Source: Clostridium sp. D43t1_170807_H7 (GTDB taxonomy: Bacteria; Bacillota; Clostridia; Clostridiales; Clostridiaceae). From it: DNA of 64,000 nt. The notes beneath the pieces are model-generated. The model saw only the letters and a program-made list of their open reading frames with translations. It did not search any database and had not been told where the DNA came from. Each line of letters begins with the position of its first letter. Within the stretch, counting starts at the first letter, position 1. This document shows, in pieces, positions 36,121 to 47,997 of the stretch. The stretch covers positions 186,001-250,000 of the forward strand of contig NZ_JADNLK010000002.1 of assembly GCF_015555905.1 (NCBI RefSeq). The letters are read 5' to 3'. The position numbers were made by a program, and so were the translations under genes.

Positions 36121-36966
36121 CTACTTTTGAGCTTCGGCTCCCCCAACAATTTCTGAAATTTCCTGTGTTATAATTCCTTGTCTAATTCTATTGAACTTAA
36201 TATGAAGATTTTGTAGTATGTCATCTGCATTTTCAGTAGCCCCATCCATTGCTGTCATTCTCGCACTATGTTCACTTGCCTTTGCACTAAGCATGCATGT
36301 TTTTAGTTGACTTTTTAAATACATATCTATTGCATTCTTAAATACAGCTTCTTCATTTGGCTCAATTATATACTGTCCTGACTGACCAGACTCTTTCTCT
36401 ATCGGTAATATTTTAACGCTCTTTACCTCTTGTTTAACCGGAGAAATAAACTCTGTATATACTATATTTACTTCAGAAACCTCTCCCTTTTCATATAAAT
36501 ATATAGCATCGTTATATATCTTATTAACATCTTTAGTAGCAGGCATATCTGGTAAACCTACATATTCTGAATATGTATTTATTCCGTATCTAGAAACATA
36601 TGAAATTCCTTTACTACCTACAAGAATAACTTTTGCTCCACCACTCTTTTCTATTAAATTATTTAAATACACAACCACATTATTGTTATATCCTGCACAT
36701 AGCCCAGTGTCTGAAGTCAATACAATATATAGTTTATCTCCATTAAAGTTCTTATAATAAATTGAATCAAAATCTTCTGGCATACTAGAGACAACTTCCT
36801 TAATAACTTCTTTACACAAATTATTATATTGCTCATTAACTACAAGCTCTTTTCTTGCTTTCCTGAGTTTAGAAGTAGCAACAAGCCCCATAGCCTTAGT
36901 TATTTTTCTAGTACTTTCAACTGACTTTATTCTTCTTTTTATCTCTATAAGTCCCGCTGCACCCAC
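36121..36966 (-). CDS. atpG: ATP synthase gamma subunit
   Basis: The rotating shaft of F1. The 281 aa include the conserved N-terminal coiled-coil helix (IKRRIKSVESTRKITKAMGLVA) and C-terminal helix (ITQEISEIVGGAEA). Lies between atpA and atpD, as usual. Confidence 0.96.
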   Translation of the reverse strand: MGAAGLIEIKRRIKSVESTRKITKAMGLVATSKLRKARKELVVNEQYNNLCKEVIKEVVSSMPEDFDSIYYKNFNGDKLYIVLTSDTGLCAGYNNNVVVYLNNLIEKSGGAKVILVGSKGISYVSRYGINTYSEYVGLPDMPATKDVNKIYNDAIYLYEKGEVSEVNIVYTEFISPVKQEVKSVKILPIEKESGQSGQYIIEPNEEAVFKNAIDMYLKSQLKTCMLSAKASEHSARMTAMDGATENADDILQNLHIKFNRIRQGIITQEISEIVGGAEAQK

Positions 36967-37003
36967 TGTTTTACCTCCTAAAGAATTGCATAGCTATATA
37001 AAG

Positions 37004-39068
<2,065 letters not shown>

Positions 39069-39070
39069 AT

Positions 39071-39550
39071 TTAATTACCTACCTCAGAAATAAACTCATC
39101 AATTAATTGTCTATTTTTTTCTTCATCAATATTTTTTTCTATTACTTTTCTAGAAAGATCTAAAGCTAAATCTATAGCTTCTTTCTTTAATGCATATTCT
39201 GCTTTTTCTTTTTCTCTCTCTATTTCTACTTTTGCTCTTTCTATAATTAAATTTGCCTCTGACTTTGCTTCTTCAACAATTTCATCATATATTTTTTCAG
39301 CCTTTTTCTTATGTCTTTCTGTAATAGCTTTACCTTCTTCTCTAACTCTTTGTAGTTCTCTTTCATTATTGATTGCTAGAGTTCTTGCTTTTTCAAGCTC
39401 TTCATCTGCACTATCTAACTTTTGAGATATTTCATTTTCTCTAGCTTCAACTATTAATTTAACTTTTTCAAAGAAGAAATATTTTAATCCAAAGAATAGA
39501 ATTAAAAAATTTACTACTGTGGCCAACATAACACCTAGATTAAATTCCAT
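39071..39550 (-). CDS. atpF: ATP synthase b subunit
   Basis: The 159-aa peripheral stalk: one N-terminal membrane helix (~8-27, [15 protein letters not shown]) and then a long charged coiled coil (Glu/Lys/Ala rich, ~30-145). One b gene only, so the stalk is a homodimer. Confidence 0.95.
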   Translation of the reverse strand: MEFNLGVMLATVVNFLILFFGLKYFFFEKVKLIVEARENEISQKLDSADEELEKARTLAINNERELQRVREEGKAITERHKKKAEKIYDEIVEEAKSEANLIIERAKVEIEREKEKAEYALKKEAIDLALDLSRKVIEKNIDEEKNRQLIDEFISEVGN

Positions 39551-39585
39551 TACTTATTCTACCCCCTTCTGGAGTCATTAAAATA

Positions 39586-39819
39586 TTATGCTACTCCAAC
39601 AAATATTAATAAGATTGATACTAGTAATCCATAGATAGCAGTTGCTTCAGCAAAAGCAGAACCTATAACTAATGTTGTAGTAATTTTTCCTGTTGCTTCT
39701 GGATTTCTTGCAACACCTTCAACAGCCTTTCCTGTAGCATTTCCTATACCAATACCTGCTCCTAACCCTACTAATACCGCAATACCTGCTCCTAATGCTC
39801 TCATTCCTATTTCACTCAT
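39586..39819 (-). CDS. atpE: ATP synthase c subunit
   Basis: The 77-aa rotor ring subunit: two membrane helices joined by the polar loop ARNPEA. The ion-binding carboxylate is in FAEATAIYG on helix 2. Of the residues that mark sodium-type rings, Thr and Tyr in ATAIY are kept, but the Ser after Glu is Ala and the Gln of helix 1 is Ile ([11 protein letters not shown]). I read this as a proton-coupled ring, by inference. Confidence 0.96.
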   Translation of the reverse strand: MSEIGMRALGAGIAVLVGLGAGIGIGNATGKAVEGVARNPEATGKITTTLVIGSAFAEATAIYGLLVSILLIFVGVA

Positions 39820-39836
39820 TTTTTAAATTCCTCCTC

Positions 39837-40520
39837 TTAATTATGTTCAGATACTATTTTAATATTTATCATTGTTAACATTACAAAAATTACTGCTTGA
39901 ATACCGCCATCAAATATATCGAAATATAAATGTAATGGAATAGGTATAACAAGTTGTGCAAACCATGCTACTTTCTCTAAGCTCTCATAAACAAGTTCAA
40001 TTATAAAAGTAGCTGCTAACATATTACCAAAAAGTCTTAATGACAATGATATTGGAAGCATTACCCTCTCTAATATTGTAATAGGCAATATAAAAGATAC
40101 TGGCTCTAAATATCCTTTAAAATATCCTCCAATGCCATTCTTTTTAATAGCATATCCTTGTACCATTACAAATGATATTAAAGCTAATGTTAATGTAACG
40201 CTAAAGTTTTTTGTTGGAGGGGATATTCCCACTAATCCTGTAAAATTCATTACTAGGACAAATATGCCTAAGGCTCCTACAAAAGGAACTATACTTATAA
40301 AACTTTCTCCAACATTACTTACTACGGCATTGTTTAGCATATTATAAATCCATTCAACAATAGTTTGTTTTTTAGTTGGTCTTATCTGCATATTTCGTGT
40401 AGACCACCATGCCAGTGCTAAAATTAATAAAACAATTACTAATTCAACTATTGCTTCTGGCTTTATATCAATTGCTATTTTACCTAAGTAAAAAGAAAAT
40501 ATAGCTTTTGATGATTCCAT
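39837..40520 (-). CDS. atpB: ATP synthase a subunit
   Basis: The 227-aa stator channel of Fo, with about five or six membrane helices. The key Arg is in ISLSLRLFGNMLAA (helix 4), and the last helices contain the conserved HLYFDIFDGGIQAVIF segment. Normal length for a clostridial a subunit. Confidence 0.95.
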   Translation of the reverse strand: MESSKAIFSFYLGKIAIDIKPEAIVELVIVLLILALAWWSTRNMQIRPTKKQTIVEWIYNMLNNAVVSNVGESFISIVPFVGALGIFVLVMNFTGLVGISPPTKNFSVTLTLALISFVMVQGYAIKKNGIGGYFKGYLEPVSFILPITILERVMLPISLSLRLFGNMLAATFIIELVYESLEKVAWFAQLVIPIPLHLYFDIFDGGIQAVIFVMLTMINIKIVSEHN

Positions 40521-40892
40521 CTATTCACTTCCCTTCTGCACTTTTATAGTAGTTATTACTAGTATTATATAATGTATAAAAAATCCTATTAGAAAAGCTA
40601 ATAAATAACTTATCTTGTTAGAAAAAACTACCGCTATAGCAACTATACTTACTATTCTTATTAAATAACTCACGGGAAATAAAATTGCTTTATTTTTTTG
40701 AGGTTTATTTAAAAATTTATTAGTAACTATGGCTGAAACAACAAAGTTTATCATTGAAACTATTGCTCCAACTAATAATATGGCTCCAATCTTATATTGC
40801 CCTAATAATACTAATATTAAAAATAAAATAATCCCACTTATTAAATCATTTTTTGCTACAGATTTGACTATTATATTTAAGTCTTTAGTCAT
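40521..40892 (-). CDS. atpI: ATP synthase assembly protein AtpI
   Basis: A 123-aa protein with four hydrophobic helices at the head of the atp operon, where AtpI is found. Sequence in this family is weakly conserved, so the call is mainly from position, size and topology. It ends one base before atpB begins. Confidence 0.85.
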   Translation of the reverse strand: MTKDLNIIVKSVAKNDLISGIILFLILVLLGQYKIGAILLVGAIVSMINFVVSAIVTNKFLNKPQKNKAILFPVSYLIRIVSIVAIAVVFSNKISYLLAFLIGFFIHYIILVITTIKVQKGSE

Positions 40893-41492
40893 TTTCTTCT
40901 CCTAGTAAATAACTTATTTGGGACATAGTGATTTTACCTTATTCCTATATAAAAACTAACTATCTTTCTAGTTTGATATGTATCTATTATGTATAAAATA
41001 GCTCTTATCTAGGAATACTATTAATTTATCAGTACTTTCTTATCCCTATTGTCAGTAGGATTATATACCTACTTTGAAATTAATAAAAACCTCATTTTTA
41101 GTTATTTTTTACAATTTATCGTTAAAATCGCTGATTATTATATATTAATTCGTAAATACTCAGCTAAAATCTTATTTTTGCGCATTTTAATTTTTTTTTG
41201 CAATTTACTATTATTTCTTGCATTTATTTAAATTTTCTTAATATTTTTGTTTTTTAGTGTTTTTTAGTGATAACGTTTCATAATTTTATTGTGTTATTTT
41301 TTCTTAATAATATTATTATTTTTTAGATTTTTTAGTTTTTTTTTATCATTTTAAAACTCTTATTACACTATAATGTATAAACTTTTTATTGATTTTGAAT
41401 AATTAAAATCCAATTTATTCATTATTTTTTTCAAATTTATTATTGTTTATTCAAATAATCACCATAAAATTTATTTATAATTGGTTAAATTA
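40893..41492. other. Long AT-rich gap between atpI and thl
   Basis: About 600 bp of over 80% A+T, with long T runs (41190-41460). No coding pattern or ribosome binding site was found; a 60-codon open frame at 41049-41231 lacks a start signal. The atp operon promoter must lie here, but no box pair stands out. A short inverted repeat GTAGG/CCTAC lies near 41055-41072 (minus strand, beside a TATAAT). Confidence 0.5.
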
Positions 41493-41518
41493 TAAAAGGA
41501 GCCTCTAAAAAGCTCCCT
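41493..41518 (-). terminator. Terminator of thl
   Basis: GGGAGC pairs with GCTCC around a T/A-rich loop on the minus strand and is followed by TTTTATAA. Confidence 0.7.
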
Positions 41519-41556
41519 TTCTCTCTCACTTTTGTTATTTTACTAATTAATAAAAA

Positions 41557-42738
41557 CTAAACTCTTTCAACTACTAATGCAGTTCCCATTCCTCCACCTA
41601 TACATAAAGTAGCTAATCCTTTTTTAGCATCTCTCTTTTCCATTTCGTGAAGTAATGTAACTAATATTCTAGCTCCTGAAGCTCCTACTGGATGTCCAAG
41701 TGCAATAGCACCACCATTTACATTAACTTTTTCCATATCAAAATTTAAATCTTTAGCTACTGCTAAACTTTGAGCAGCAAATGCTTCATTTGCTTCAATT
41801 AAATCCATATCCTCAACAGTTAATCCAGCTACTTCTAATGCTTTCTTTGTTGCATGGAATGGCCCATATCCCATAATAGAAGGCTCTAATCCCTTACTTC
41901 CATAAGAAACTATCTTAGCCATTGGTTTTACCCCTAATTCTTGAGCTTTTTCAGCACTCATAACTACAAATGCTGCAGCCCCATCGTTAATCCCTGATGC
42001 ATTAGCAGCCGTTACAGTTCCATCTTTAATGAATGATGGTCTTAATTTAGACATCTTTTCTATAGTAGAACCGAATCTTGGGAATTCATCTTGTACAAAT
42101 ACCTTTGGTTCGCCTTTTTTTTGTGGAATAACTACTGGTACTATTTCATCTACAAATTTCCCTTCTTTAATTGCCTTTTCAGCCTTTAATTGAGAATTTA
42201 ACGCAAATTCATCTTGCATTTCTCTTGTTAATCCCCACTCTTTAGCTATGTTTTCAGCTGTAACTCCCATATGATAATCATTAAATGCATCCCATAAAGC
42301 ATCTTTAATCATAGTGTCAACCATTTTTCCATCGCCCATTCTTTGACCCCATCTAGCTCCAGGCATAGCATATGGTGCTGCTGACATATTTTCCATGCCT
42401 CCAGCAACTACTACATCACAATCACCCGCTTTAATCATTTGAGCTGCTAATGCAACACATCTTAAACCTGATCCACAAACTTTATTTATTGTCATTGCAG
42501 GCACCTCTACTGGTAATCCAGCTTTTACAGCAGCTTGTCTAGCCACGTTTTGTCCTTGTCCTGCTTGAATAACATTTCCCATAACCACTTCTTCTACTAA
42601 TTCTGGTTTAATTCCCGCTCTATTTACAGCTTCTTTAATTACTATTGACCCTAACTCTGCTGCTGGAACATCTTTTAATGATCCACCAAATGACCCAATT
42701 GCAGTTCTTACTGCACTAACTATTACTACTTCTCTCAT
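41557..42738 (-). CDS. thl: Acetyl-CoA acetyltransferase (thiolase)
   Basis: Condenses two acetyl-CoA to acetoacetyl-CoA, the entry to butyrate and solvent formation in clostridia. The 393-aa protein has the acyl-carrying Cys in [10 protein letters not shown] (~88), the His in [16 protein letters not shown] (~349) and the second Cys in TLCIGGGMG (~379). The upstream region has a strong promoter with a large palindrome that contains a Rex-like site, which suggests redox control by NADH/NAD. Confidence 0.97.
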   Translation of the reverse strand: MREVVIVSAVRTAIGSFGGSLKDVPAAELGSIVIKEAVNRAGIKPELVEEVVMGNVIQAGQGQNVARQAAVKAGLPVEVPAMTINKVCGSGLRCVALAAQMIKAGDCDVVVAGGMENMSAAPYAMPGARWGQRMGDGKMVDTMIKDALWDAFNDYHMGVTAENIAKEWGLTREMQDEFALNSQLKAEKAIKEGKFVDEIVPVVIPQKKGEPKVFVQDEFPRFGSTIEKMSKLRPSFIKDGTVTAANASGINDGAAAFVVMSAEKAQELGVKPMAKIVSYGSKGLEPSIMGYGPFHATKKALEVAGLTVEDMDLIEANEAFAAQSLAVAKDLNFDMEKVNVNGGAIALGHPVGASGARILVTLLHEMEKRDAKKGLATLCIGGGMGTALVVERV

Positions 42739-42772
42739 AAAAACTTCCTCCCATTACTATCCCCATAAAATC

Positions 42773-42818
42773 ATAATAGTGTTAATTGTTTAAATTGTTA
42801 AACAATTAACACTATTAT
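42773..42818. promoter_or_regulatory. Perfect 21-bp inverted repeat with Rex-like operator at thl
   Basis: Arms 42773-42793 and 42798-42818 are exact reverse complements around ATTG. Inside, TTGTTAAACAATTAACAC (42795-42812) matches the Rex consensus TTGTTAANNNNTTAACAA in all but the penultimate-to-last base. The palindrome starts at the -10 box and covers the expected transcription start, ideal for repression. Confidence 0.8.
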
Positions 42819-42846
42819 TATACCACTCCACTTTTTCCAATATCAA
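42817..42846 (-). promoter_or_regulatory. Sigma-A promoter of thl
   Basis: On the minus strand TTGATA (42846-42841), 18 bp, TATAAT (42822-42817), immediately before the inverted repeat. Confidence 0.8.
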
Positions 42847-43002
42847 CTAATTTTGAAAATATTTTACCTTTTATTATATTTTTTTGTACTTTTTACCTTC
42901 TATCATTTTTAATGTTATTTTGAATGTATATGTATCTTAAGGAAATTTACCCCTGGATAATTCAAATAAAATACTAGTACTATTTTATAAAAATCTTAAA
43001 TA

Positions 43003-43500
43003 CTAAATATCATTAACATCAAATGATAATTCTATTTTCTCATGTGTTGCTTCTAATTGAGTTAACTTCACGCCTGCACATTTAAGCATAAGCTTTGATG
43101 CCTTTACTGAATCTGTATTTGCATATTTATCGCTTAAATATATAACTTCACTTATTCCTGATTGTATTATTGCTTTTGCACACTCATTGCAAGGGAAAAG
43201 TGCAACATATATTCTACACCCTGATAAATCTTTTCCCTTAGAATTTAAAATTGCATTTAATTCAGCATGAACTACAAATGGATATTTTGTTTTTAAAGTT
43301 TCTCCTTCCTTATCCCATGGAAATTCATCATCTGAACAACCCTTAGGTAAACCATTATATCCTATACTTTCAATTATATTATTTTTATTTACTATACAAG
43401 CTCCAACTTGTGTACTAGGATCCTTACTTCTCTTGCCTGATAATAGTGCTACGGACATAAAATAATCATCCCATGATAAATATCCTTCTCTTTTACCCAT
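43003..43500 (-). CDS. comEB: dCMP deaminase / ComEB family
   Basis: A zinc enzyme that turns dCMP into dUMP for thymidylate supply. The start at 43500 (MGKREGYLSW) has AGGAGG at good distance; the frame to 43521 begins before that site. The ~165 aa contain the zinc motifs VVHAELNAILN and FPCNECAKAI (His-Ala-Glu and Pro-Cys-x-x-Cys) and KDPSTQVGACIV. Complete and normal. A large structured element lies just upstream. Confidence 0.94.
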   Translation of the reverse strand: MGKREGYLSWDDYFMSVALLSGKRSKDPSTQVGACIVNKNNIIESIGYNGLPKGCSDDEFPWDKEGETLKTKYPFVVHAELNAILNSKGKDLSGCRIYVALFPCNECAKAIIQSGISEVIYLSDKYANTDSVKASKLMLKCAGVKLTQLEATHEKIELSFDVNDI

Positions 43501-43636
43501 ATTATCTATCCTCCTATTCATTTTTATTAACTTAAATTTTAACCTACTATTATGTTAATTGTTTCTTATATTAAATATAGCAGAAGTCATTAACTTTTAA
43601 GGGAGTATGCATAAAATTGTAGATCTAGGCTTTAAA

Positions 43637-43854
43637 GCCAGTGATAGAGAAAAATTAATGATATTACCGGAAGGAATTATTATATAATAAGCTTTAGAAT
43701 TTAATTATTATTGGAATAAAATTAGCGTTAAGAAGCTGAGGCGACGGTTAAGAGCTTCGAAGCTTTAGCTAATTTTATGGAAATAATAATATAAATTCTT
43801 AGCGAAATTATATGACTTACTGGAGGTTATATCATTAATTTTCGGCATCACGGC
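43637..43854. repeat. ~220-bp rod-like nested inverted structure
   Basis: Nested pairs, from outside: GCCaGTGAT (43637-43645) with ATCACGGC (43847-43854); 43649-43668 with 43825-43843 (19 of 20 complementary); 43697-43712 with 43782-43798; ATAAAATTAGC (43716-43726) with GCTAATTTTAT (43768-43778), with a symmetric GGA/GGA internal loop between the last two; and an apical GAAGCT/AGCTTC stem. It is either a structured RNA or a small inverted-repeat element. It fills the gap between upp and comEB. Confidence 0.75.
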
Positions 43855-43881
43855 ATTAACGCTTTAGTTCGCAATTTAGTT

Positions 43882-43911
43882 AAAAAGCGAAGACTGAAGT
43901 CTTCGCTTTTT
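43882..43911. terminator. Terminator of upp
   Basis: AAAAAGCGAAGACT pairs with AGTCTTCGCTTTTT, with T-rich tails on the minus strand. Confidence 0.88.
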
Positions 43912-43912
43912 A

Positions 43913-44542
43913 TTATTTAGTCCCAAAAAGTCTATCTCCAGCATCTCCAAGACCTGGCACAATATATCCTTTTTCATTTAATTTTTCATCTATAGAAGCA
44001 ACATATATGTTAACATCTGGATGTTGCTCTTGAACTAATTTAATTCCTTCTGGAGAAGAAATTAAGCACATTAATCTTATTTTCTTAGCTCCTCTTTTCT
44101 TTAATAAAGTTATGGCATCAGCTGCTGATCCACCTGTAGCTAACATTGGATCAACTACAATTACATCTCTTTCAGCTATATCTTGTGGTAGTTTACAGAA
44201 ATATTCTACTGGTTGAAGAGTTTCTTCATCTCTATATAATCCTATATGTCCAACTTTTGCTGCCGGAATTAAGTTTAATATTCCATCAACCATTCCAAGT
44301 CCAGCTCTTAATATTGGAACTATAGCCATTTTCTTACCAGCTAACATTTGGCACTTTGTTTTACATATTGGTGTTTCTATCTCAACTTCTTCAGTTTCTA
44401 AATCTCTAGTTACTTCATATGCCATTAACATAGATACTTCTTCCACTAATTCTCTAAAATATTTTGATCCAGTATCCTTACTTCTTATGTATGCTAATTT
44501 ATGTGATATTAAAGGGTGCTTCATTTCTGTTACTTTACTCAT
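43913..44542 (-). CDS. upp: Uracil phosphoribosyltransferase
   Basis: Salvages uracil to UMP with PRPP. The 209-aa protein shows [15 protein letters not shown] and the PRPP loop [15 protein letters not shown], with the C-terminal [16 protein letters not shown] uracil-binding stretch. It follows rpiB on the same strand, a common clostridial pair. Confidence 0.97.
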   Translation of the reverse strand: MSKVTEMKHPLISHKLAYIRSKDTGSKYFRELVEEVSMLMAYEVTRDLETEEVEIETPICKTKCQMLAGKKMAIVPILRAGLGMVDGILNLIPAAKVGHIGLYRDEETLQPVEYFCKLPQDIAERDVIVVDPMLATGGSAADAITLLKKRGAKKIRLMCLISSPEGIKLVQEQHPDVNIYVASIDEKLNEKGYIVPGLGDAGDRLFGTK

Positions 44543-44570
44543 TTTCTTATTACTCCTAAGTTACTATTTA

Positions 44571-45020
44571 TTATTTAGAATATTTTTTTTCAATTTCAGT
44601 GATTTTATTAATTCTTCTTGCGTGTCTATCGCCTTCAAACTCAGCGCCTAAGAATGCTTTAACTATATCTATTGCTAATCCTTTTCCAACAACTCTTTCT
44701 CCCATAGTTAATATATTTGCATCATTATGTTCTCTAGTTGCATGTGCACTAAATGTATCTGAACAAAGTGCTGCCCTTATTCCTGGAACCTTATTTGCAG
44801 CAATTCCTATTCCTATTCCTGTACCACAAATTAATATACCAAAATCAAATTCTTTAGCTACTACAGCCTCTGCAACTGGTAATGCTATATCAGCATAATC
44901 GCATGATTCTTCAGTATATGTACCAAAATCTTTAAATTCAATATTTTGATTTTTTAGATATTTAGCTATTTCCTCTTTTAAATTTAATCCACCATGGTCA
45001 CAACCTAACGCAATCTTCAT
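44571..45020 (-). CDS. rpiB: Ribose-5-phosphate isomerase B
   Basis: Interconverts ribose-5-phosphate and ribulose-5-phosphate. The 149 aa show IALGCDHGG at the N-terminus, the catalytic Cys in GILICGTGIGIGIAANK (~66), and SAHATREHNDANIL. Upstream of upp with a 28-bp gap, so the two likely share a transcript. Confidence 0.96.
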   Translation of the reverse strand: MKIALGCDHGGLNLKEEIAKYLKNQNIEFKDFGTYTEESCDYADIALPVAEAVVAKEFDFGILICGTGIGIGIAANKVPGIRAALCSDTFSAHATREHNDANILTMGERVVGKGLAIDIVKAFLGAEFEGDRHARRINKITEIEKKYSK

Positions 45021-45117
45021 AAAAAACCAACCTTTCTATTATTTAATATACGATAATTATGTTATCGTATTTTTATATTTATAAAAAAAGAAGAATAGGT
45101 TCCCCCATCCTCCTTAT

Positions 45118-46167
45118 TTACACATCTATAATATCATATCCAGCAGCCTTACTTAATCTATTCATTATTGCGACTCCAACACCTTTTTCTTCAAATCCCT
45201 GACATAAAATATATTGTACACCTATGTCATCACATTTTCTTAAAGCTTCAAAAAGATGTTTGGCAATTTGACTTAAATCTTTCTCGCTACCTAAAGATAT
45301 CACACTACCTTTATCAAATTTATTTAAGTTTTCATCTGTAGTCAGTATAGCTACATCATTATTTTTTTCTATATAATTCTCTAACATTTCTTTAATAATT
45401 TCAATAGTTTTTTCATTTTTACCCCTAATTATTTTTAAATGTGCTTTTGGGGCATAATGCCTATACTTCATTCCTGGTGCTTTAGGTTTTAAATCAGCCC
45501 TTGGTTTTGATTTCAATGCTTTATCTATATCAATATTAGAATCTATTTCTTTAAGCATTTCTAAAGTTATCCCACCGGGTCTTAATATCATTGGAGGATT
45601 AACTGTACAATCAATAATTGTAGATTCAACTCCAATATCACTACTTTCTCCACCAATTATATAATCTACTCTACCATTTAGATCTTCTACACATCTTTCT
45701 ACTTCAGTTGGGCTTGGTCTCCCTGATATATTAGCTGATGGTGCAGCAATTGGCCTTTCTGAAAGTTCTATAAGCTTAAGCGCTATTTCAGAATTAGGCA
45801 TTCTTATACCAATAGTCTCTAGATTTGCACTTGTAACATTGGGTATAATATCCTTTTTTTCTAAAATTATAGTTAATGGACCTGGCCAAAATCTATTAAT
45901 TAATTCTTGAGCTATAGGAGGAACTTCTTTTACTAAATCAGATACATCTTTAGAACTAACATGAACTATTAATGGATTATCTTGTGGTCTTCCCTTAGCA
46001 ATAAATATTTTTTTTACAGAATCTTCATTTAGCGCATTTGCACCTAATCCATATACTGTTTCTGTAGGAAAAGCTACTGTCCCGCCATTCCTTATAACTT
46101 GTGCAGCTTCCTCTATAAATCTAATGTCTTTTTTAATATCTTTAATTATGGCAACCTTAGTTTCCAT
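45118..46167 (-). CDS. tsaC: Threonylcarbamoyl-AMP synthase (TsaC/Sua5)
   Basis: Makes threonylcarbamoyl-AMP from threonine, bicarbonate and ATP, the first step of tRNA t6A synthesis. At 349 aa it is the long Sua5 type: a YrdC domain (~10-215) with GGTVAFPTETVYGLGANA, KGRPQDNPLIVH and SAPSANISGRPSPTEV, and a C-terminal Sua5 domain after the PGMKYRHYAPKA linker. TsaE and TsaB at 2.3-3.4 kb act later in the same pathway. Confidence 0.95.
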   Translation of the reverse strand: METKVAIIKDIKKDIRFIEEAAQVIRNGGTVAFPTETVYGLGANALNEDSVKKIFIAKGRPQDNPLIVHVSSKDVSDLVKEVPPIAQELINRFWPGPLTIILEKKDIIPNVTSANLETIGIRMPNSEIALKLIELSERPIAAPSANISGRPSPTEVERCVEDLNGRVDYIIGGESSDIGVESTIIDCTVNPPMILRPGGITLEMLKEIDSNIDIDKALKSKPRADLKPKAPGMKYRHYAPKAHLKIIRGKNEKTIEIIKEMLENYIEKNNDVAILTTDENLNKFDKGSVISLGSEKDLSQIAKHLFEALRKCDDIGVQYILCQGFEEKGVGVAIMNRLSKAAGYDIIDV

Positions 46168-46186
46168 AAGGAATTACCTTCTTTCT

Positions 46187-46774
46187 CTAAATTTCTTTTT
46201 GACCTCTCGCTATTTTTATATTATCTATAGCTGATGTCGTATATGTAGCATTAACACAATTTCTATATATATTATCTAGCAAAATATATTTTTTTAATTC
46301 ACCATTCCTAATAACCTTAAAATAACAAACTATACCTTTATTTATTCTTTTCAAACGTCTATACTCTACCGCTGCTTCTTCATATTTTTTTATAAATTCT
46401 TTATTTATTGGCTTCATTTTTTGATTTTTAATTTTTCCTTTTGTAACAATTATAATTTCCATGTTTTCATTACTTTTATTAGTATGCACAATTTCTACCC
46501 TATCACATTGAATATATGCATAATTCGAAAATAATCCAGTGCTAAACTTTAATTTATTATTAATACAATCAAATTTTAATGTACAACTATTAATCTTTCT
46601 TATAATTGCAATAGAAATAAGAAGCTCTATTAATACTAGGAATGCTACTATAGCAAAACTGTTAACGTATGCTAAATAAGTTATAATTGGAAGTAATATT
46701 GCTAAAAAAAACATAAAAACAATAAATAATTTATTATATTTTTTTTGTTTCTTTAATGCTTTTTCAATCTTCAT
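46187..46774 (-). CDS. Membrane protein with probable bacterial PH-like domain
   Basis: A 195-aa protein of no firm family. Residues ~16-57 form two membrane helices, after a basic N-terminus. The rest alternates short strands (FDCINNKLKFSTG, AYIQCDRVEIVHT, MEIIIVTKG) that resemble a bacterial PH domain. It lies between prfA and tsaC on the same strand (spacing ~54 and 19 bp), so it is likely co-transcribed with them. Function unknown. Confidence 0.6.
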   Translation of the reverse strand: MKIEKALKKQKKYNKLFIVFMFFLAILLPIITYLAYVNSFAIVAFLVLIELLISIAIIRKINSCTLKFDCINNKLKFSTGLFSNYAYIQCDRVEIVHTNKSNENMEIIIVTKGKIKNQKMKPINKEFIKKYEEAAVEYRRLKRINKGIVCYFKVIRNGELKKYILLDNIYRNCVNATYTTSAIDNIKIARGQKEI

Positions 46775-46789
46775 ATTATCACCTATTTT

Positions 46790-46821
46790 AAAAGCCTTAC
46801 ATTAAATAATGCAAGGCTTTT
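46790..46821. terminator. Hairpin after prfA
   Basis: AAAAGCCTTGCAT pairs with ATGTAAGGCTTTT on the minus strand (one mismatch region), with a short T run. It probably reduces read-through into the next gene. Confidence 0.75.
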
Positions 46822-46828
46822 AAACTTA

Positions 46829-47914
46829 CTATATTGAATCAGTATTACCCATTGCTTGCATCTTTTCTGCTTGGTCTGCAGTAATTAACGCATTTATAAC
46901 TTCTTCAATATCTCCATTCATAAAACTATCTAGTTTATATAGTGTTAATCCGATTCTGTGATCAGTAATTCTTCCTTGAGGATAATTATAAGTTCTTATT
47001 CTTTCACTTCTATCCCCTGTACCAACTTGGCTCTTTCTATCTTCTGCAATTCCTGCAAGTCTTTCCGCTTCTGCAACTTCATAAAGTCTAGCTCTTAATA
47101 CTCTCATAGCCTTTTCTTTATTTTTAAGTTGTGATTTTTCATCTTGGCATGCAACAACTGTACCTGTTGGTATATGTGTTATTCTAACAGCTGAATCTGT
47201 TGTATTAACGCATTGTCCTCCATTACCTGAAGATCTATAAACATCGATTCTTAAATCTTTATCATTGATTTCTATTTCAACATCATCAACTTCTGGTAAA
47301 ACTGCAACTGTAGCTGTAGAAGTATGTATTCTACCTGAGCTTTCTGTATCTGGTACTCTTTGTACTCTATGTACACCACTCTCGTACTTAAGCTTTGAAT
47401 AAGCTCCGTTACCCTTAATCATGAATACAACTTCTTTAAATCCACCAAGGTCATTTTCATTTGAACTCATCATTTCAACTGACCATCTTTGAGATTCCGC
47501 ATATCTTGTATACATTCTGAAAAGATTTGCTGCAAATAGTGCTGCTTCATCTCCTCCAGCTCCACCTCTGATTTCAACAAATACGTTTTTATCATCGTTA
47601 GGATCTTTTGGTAATAATAAAATTTGAATCTTCTTTTCTAATTCTTCTTCTTGTTCTTTAAGACTTGAAATTTCTTCAGATAACATTTCCTTCATTTCTT
47701 TATCTGTTTCTTCTTCTAACATTTCTTTGTTAGCTTCTAAGTCTTCAACTACCTTTTTATATTCTCTATATGCTGTTACTATTATTTCTAAGTCAGCATG
47801 TTCCTTACATAGCTTTCTCCACTCTTTTTGGTTAGCCATTATTGAAGGATCTGATATTTTAACTGATAGTTCTTCGTATTTATTTTCCGTAAATGCTAAT
47901 TTATCTAATAACAT
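46829..47914 (-). CDS. prfA: Peptide chain release factor 1
   Basis: RF1 reads UAA and UAG. The 361 aa include the anticodon-like PxT motif (RVPDTES, where PAT or PVT is more usual) and the catalytic GGQ in [16 protein letters not shown]. It follows the YqhQ-PrmC fusion gene; PrmC methylates the GGQ glutamine, so the pair is functional. Confidence 0.96.
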   Translation of the reverse strand: MLLDKLAFTENKYEELSVKISDPSIMANQKEWRKLCKEHADLEIIVTAYREYKKVVEDLEANKEMLEEETDKEMKEMLSEEISSLKEQEEELEKKIQILLLPKDPNDDKNVFVEIRGGAGGDEAALFAANLFRMYTRYAESQRWSVEMMSSNENDLGGFKEVVFMIKGNGAYSKLKYESGVHRVQRVPDTESSGRIHTSTATVAVLPEVDDVEIEINDKDLRIDVYRSSGNGGQCVNTTDSAVRITHIPTGTVVACQDEKSQLKNKEKAMRVLRARLYEVAEAERLAGIAEDRKSQVGTGDRSERIRTYNYPQGRITDHRIGLTLYKLDSFMNGDIEEVINALITADQAEKMQAMGNTDSI

Positions 47915-47997
47915 AGTATCACTCCGTACTGTATTTTTTCATATTTAAACATTATAACATAATAATCATTATTTTATCAAGTTTAAACAAACTTATA

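Noticed and set aside
41049-41231. 60-codon gene in the atpI-thl gap
   Set aside because: No ribosome binding site, a composition typical of translated A/T runs, and no related signal around it.
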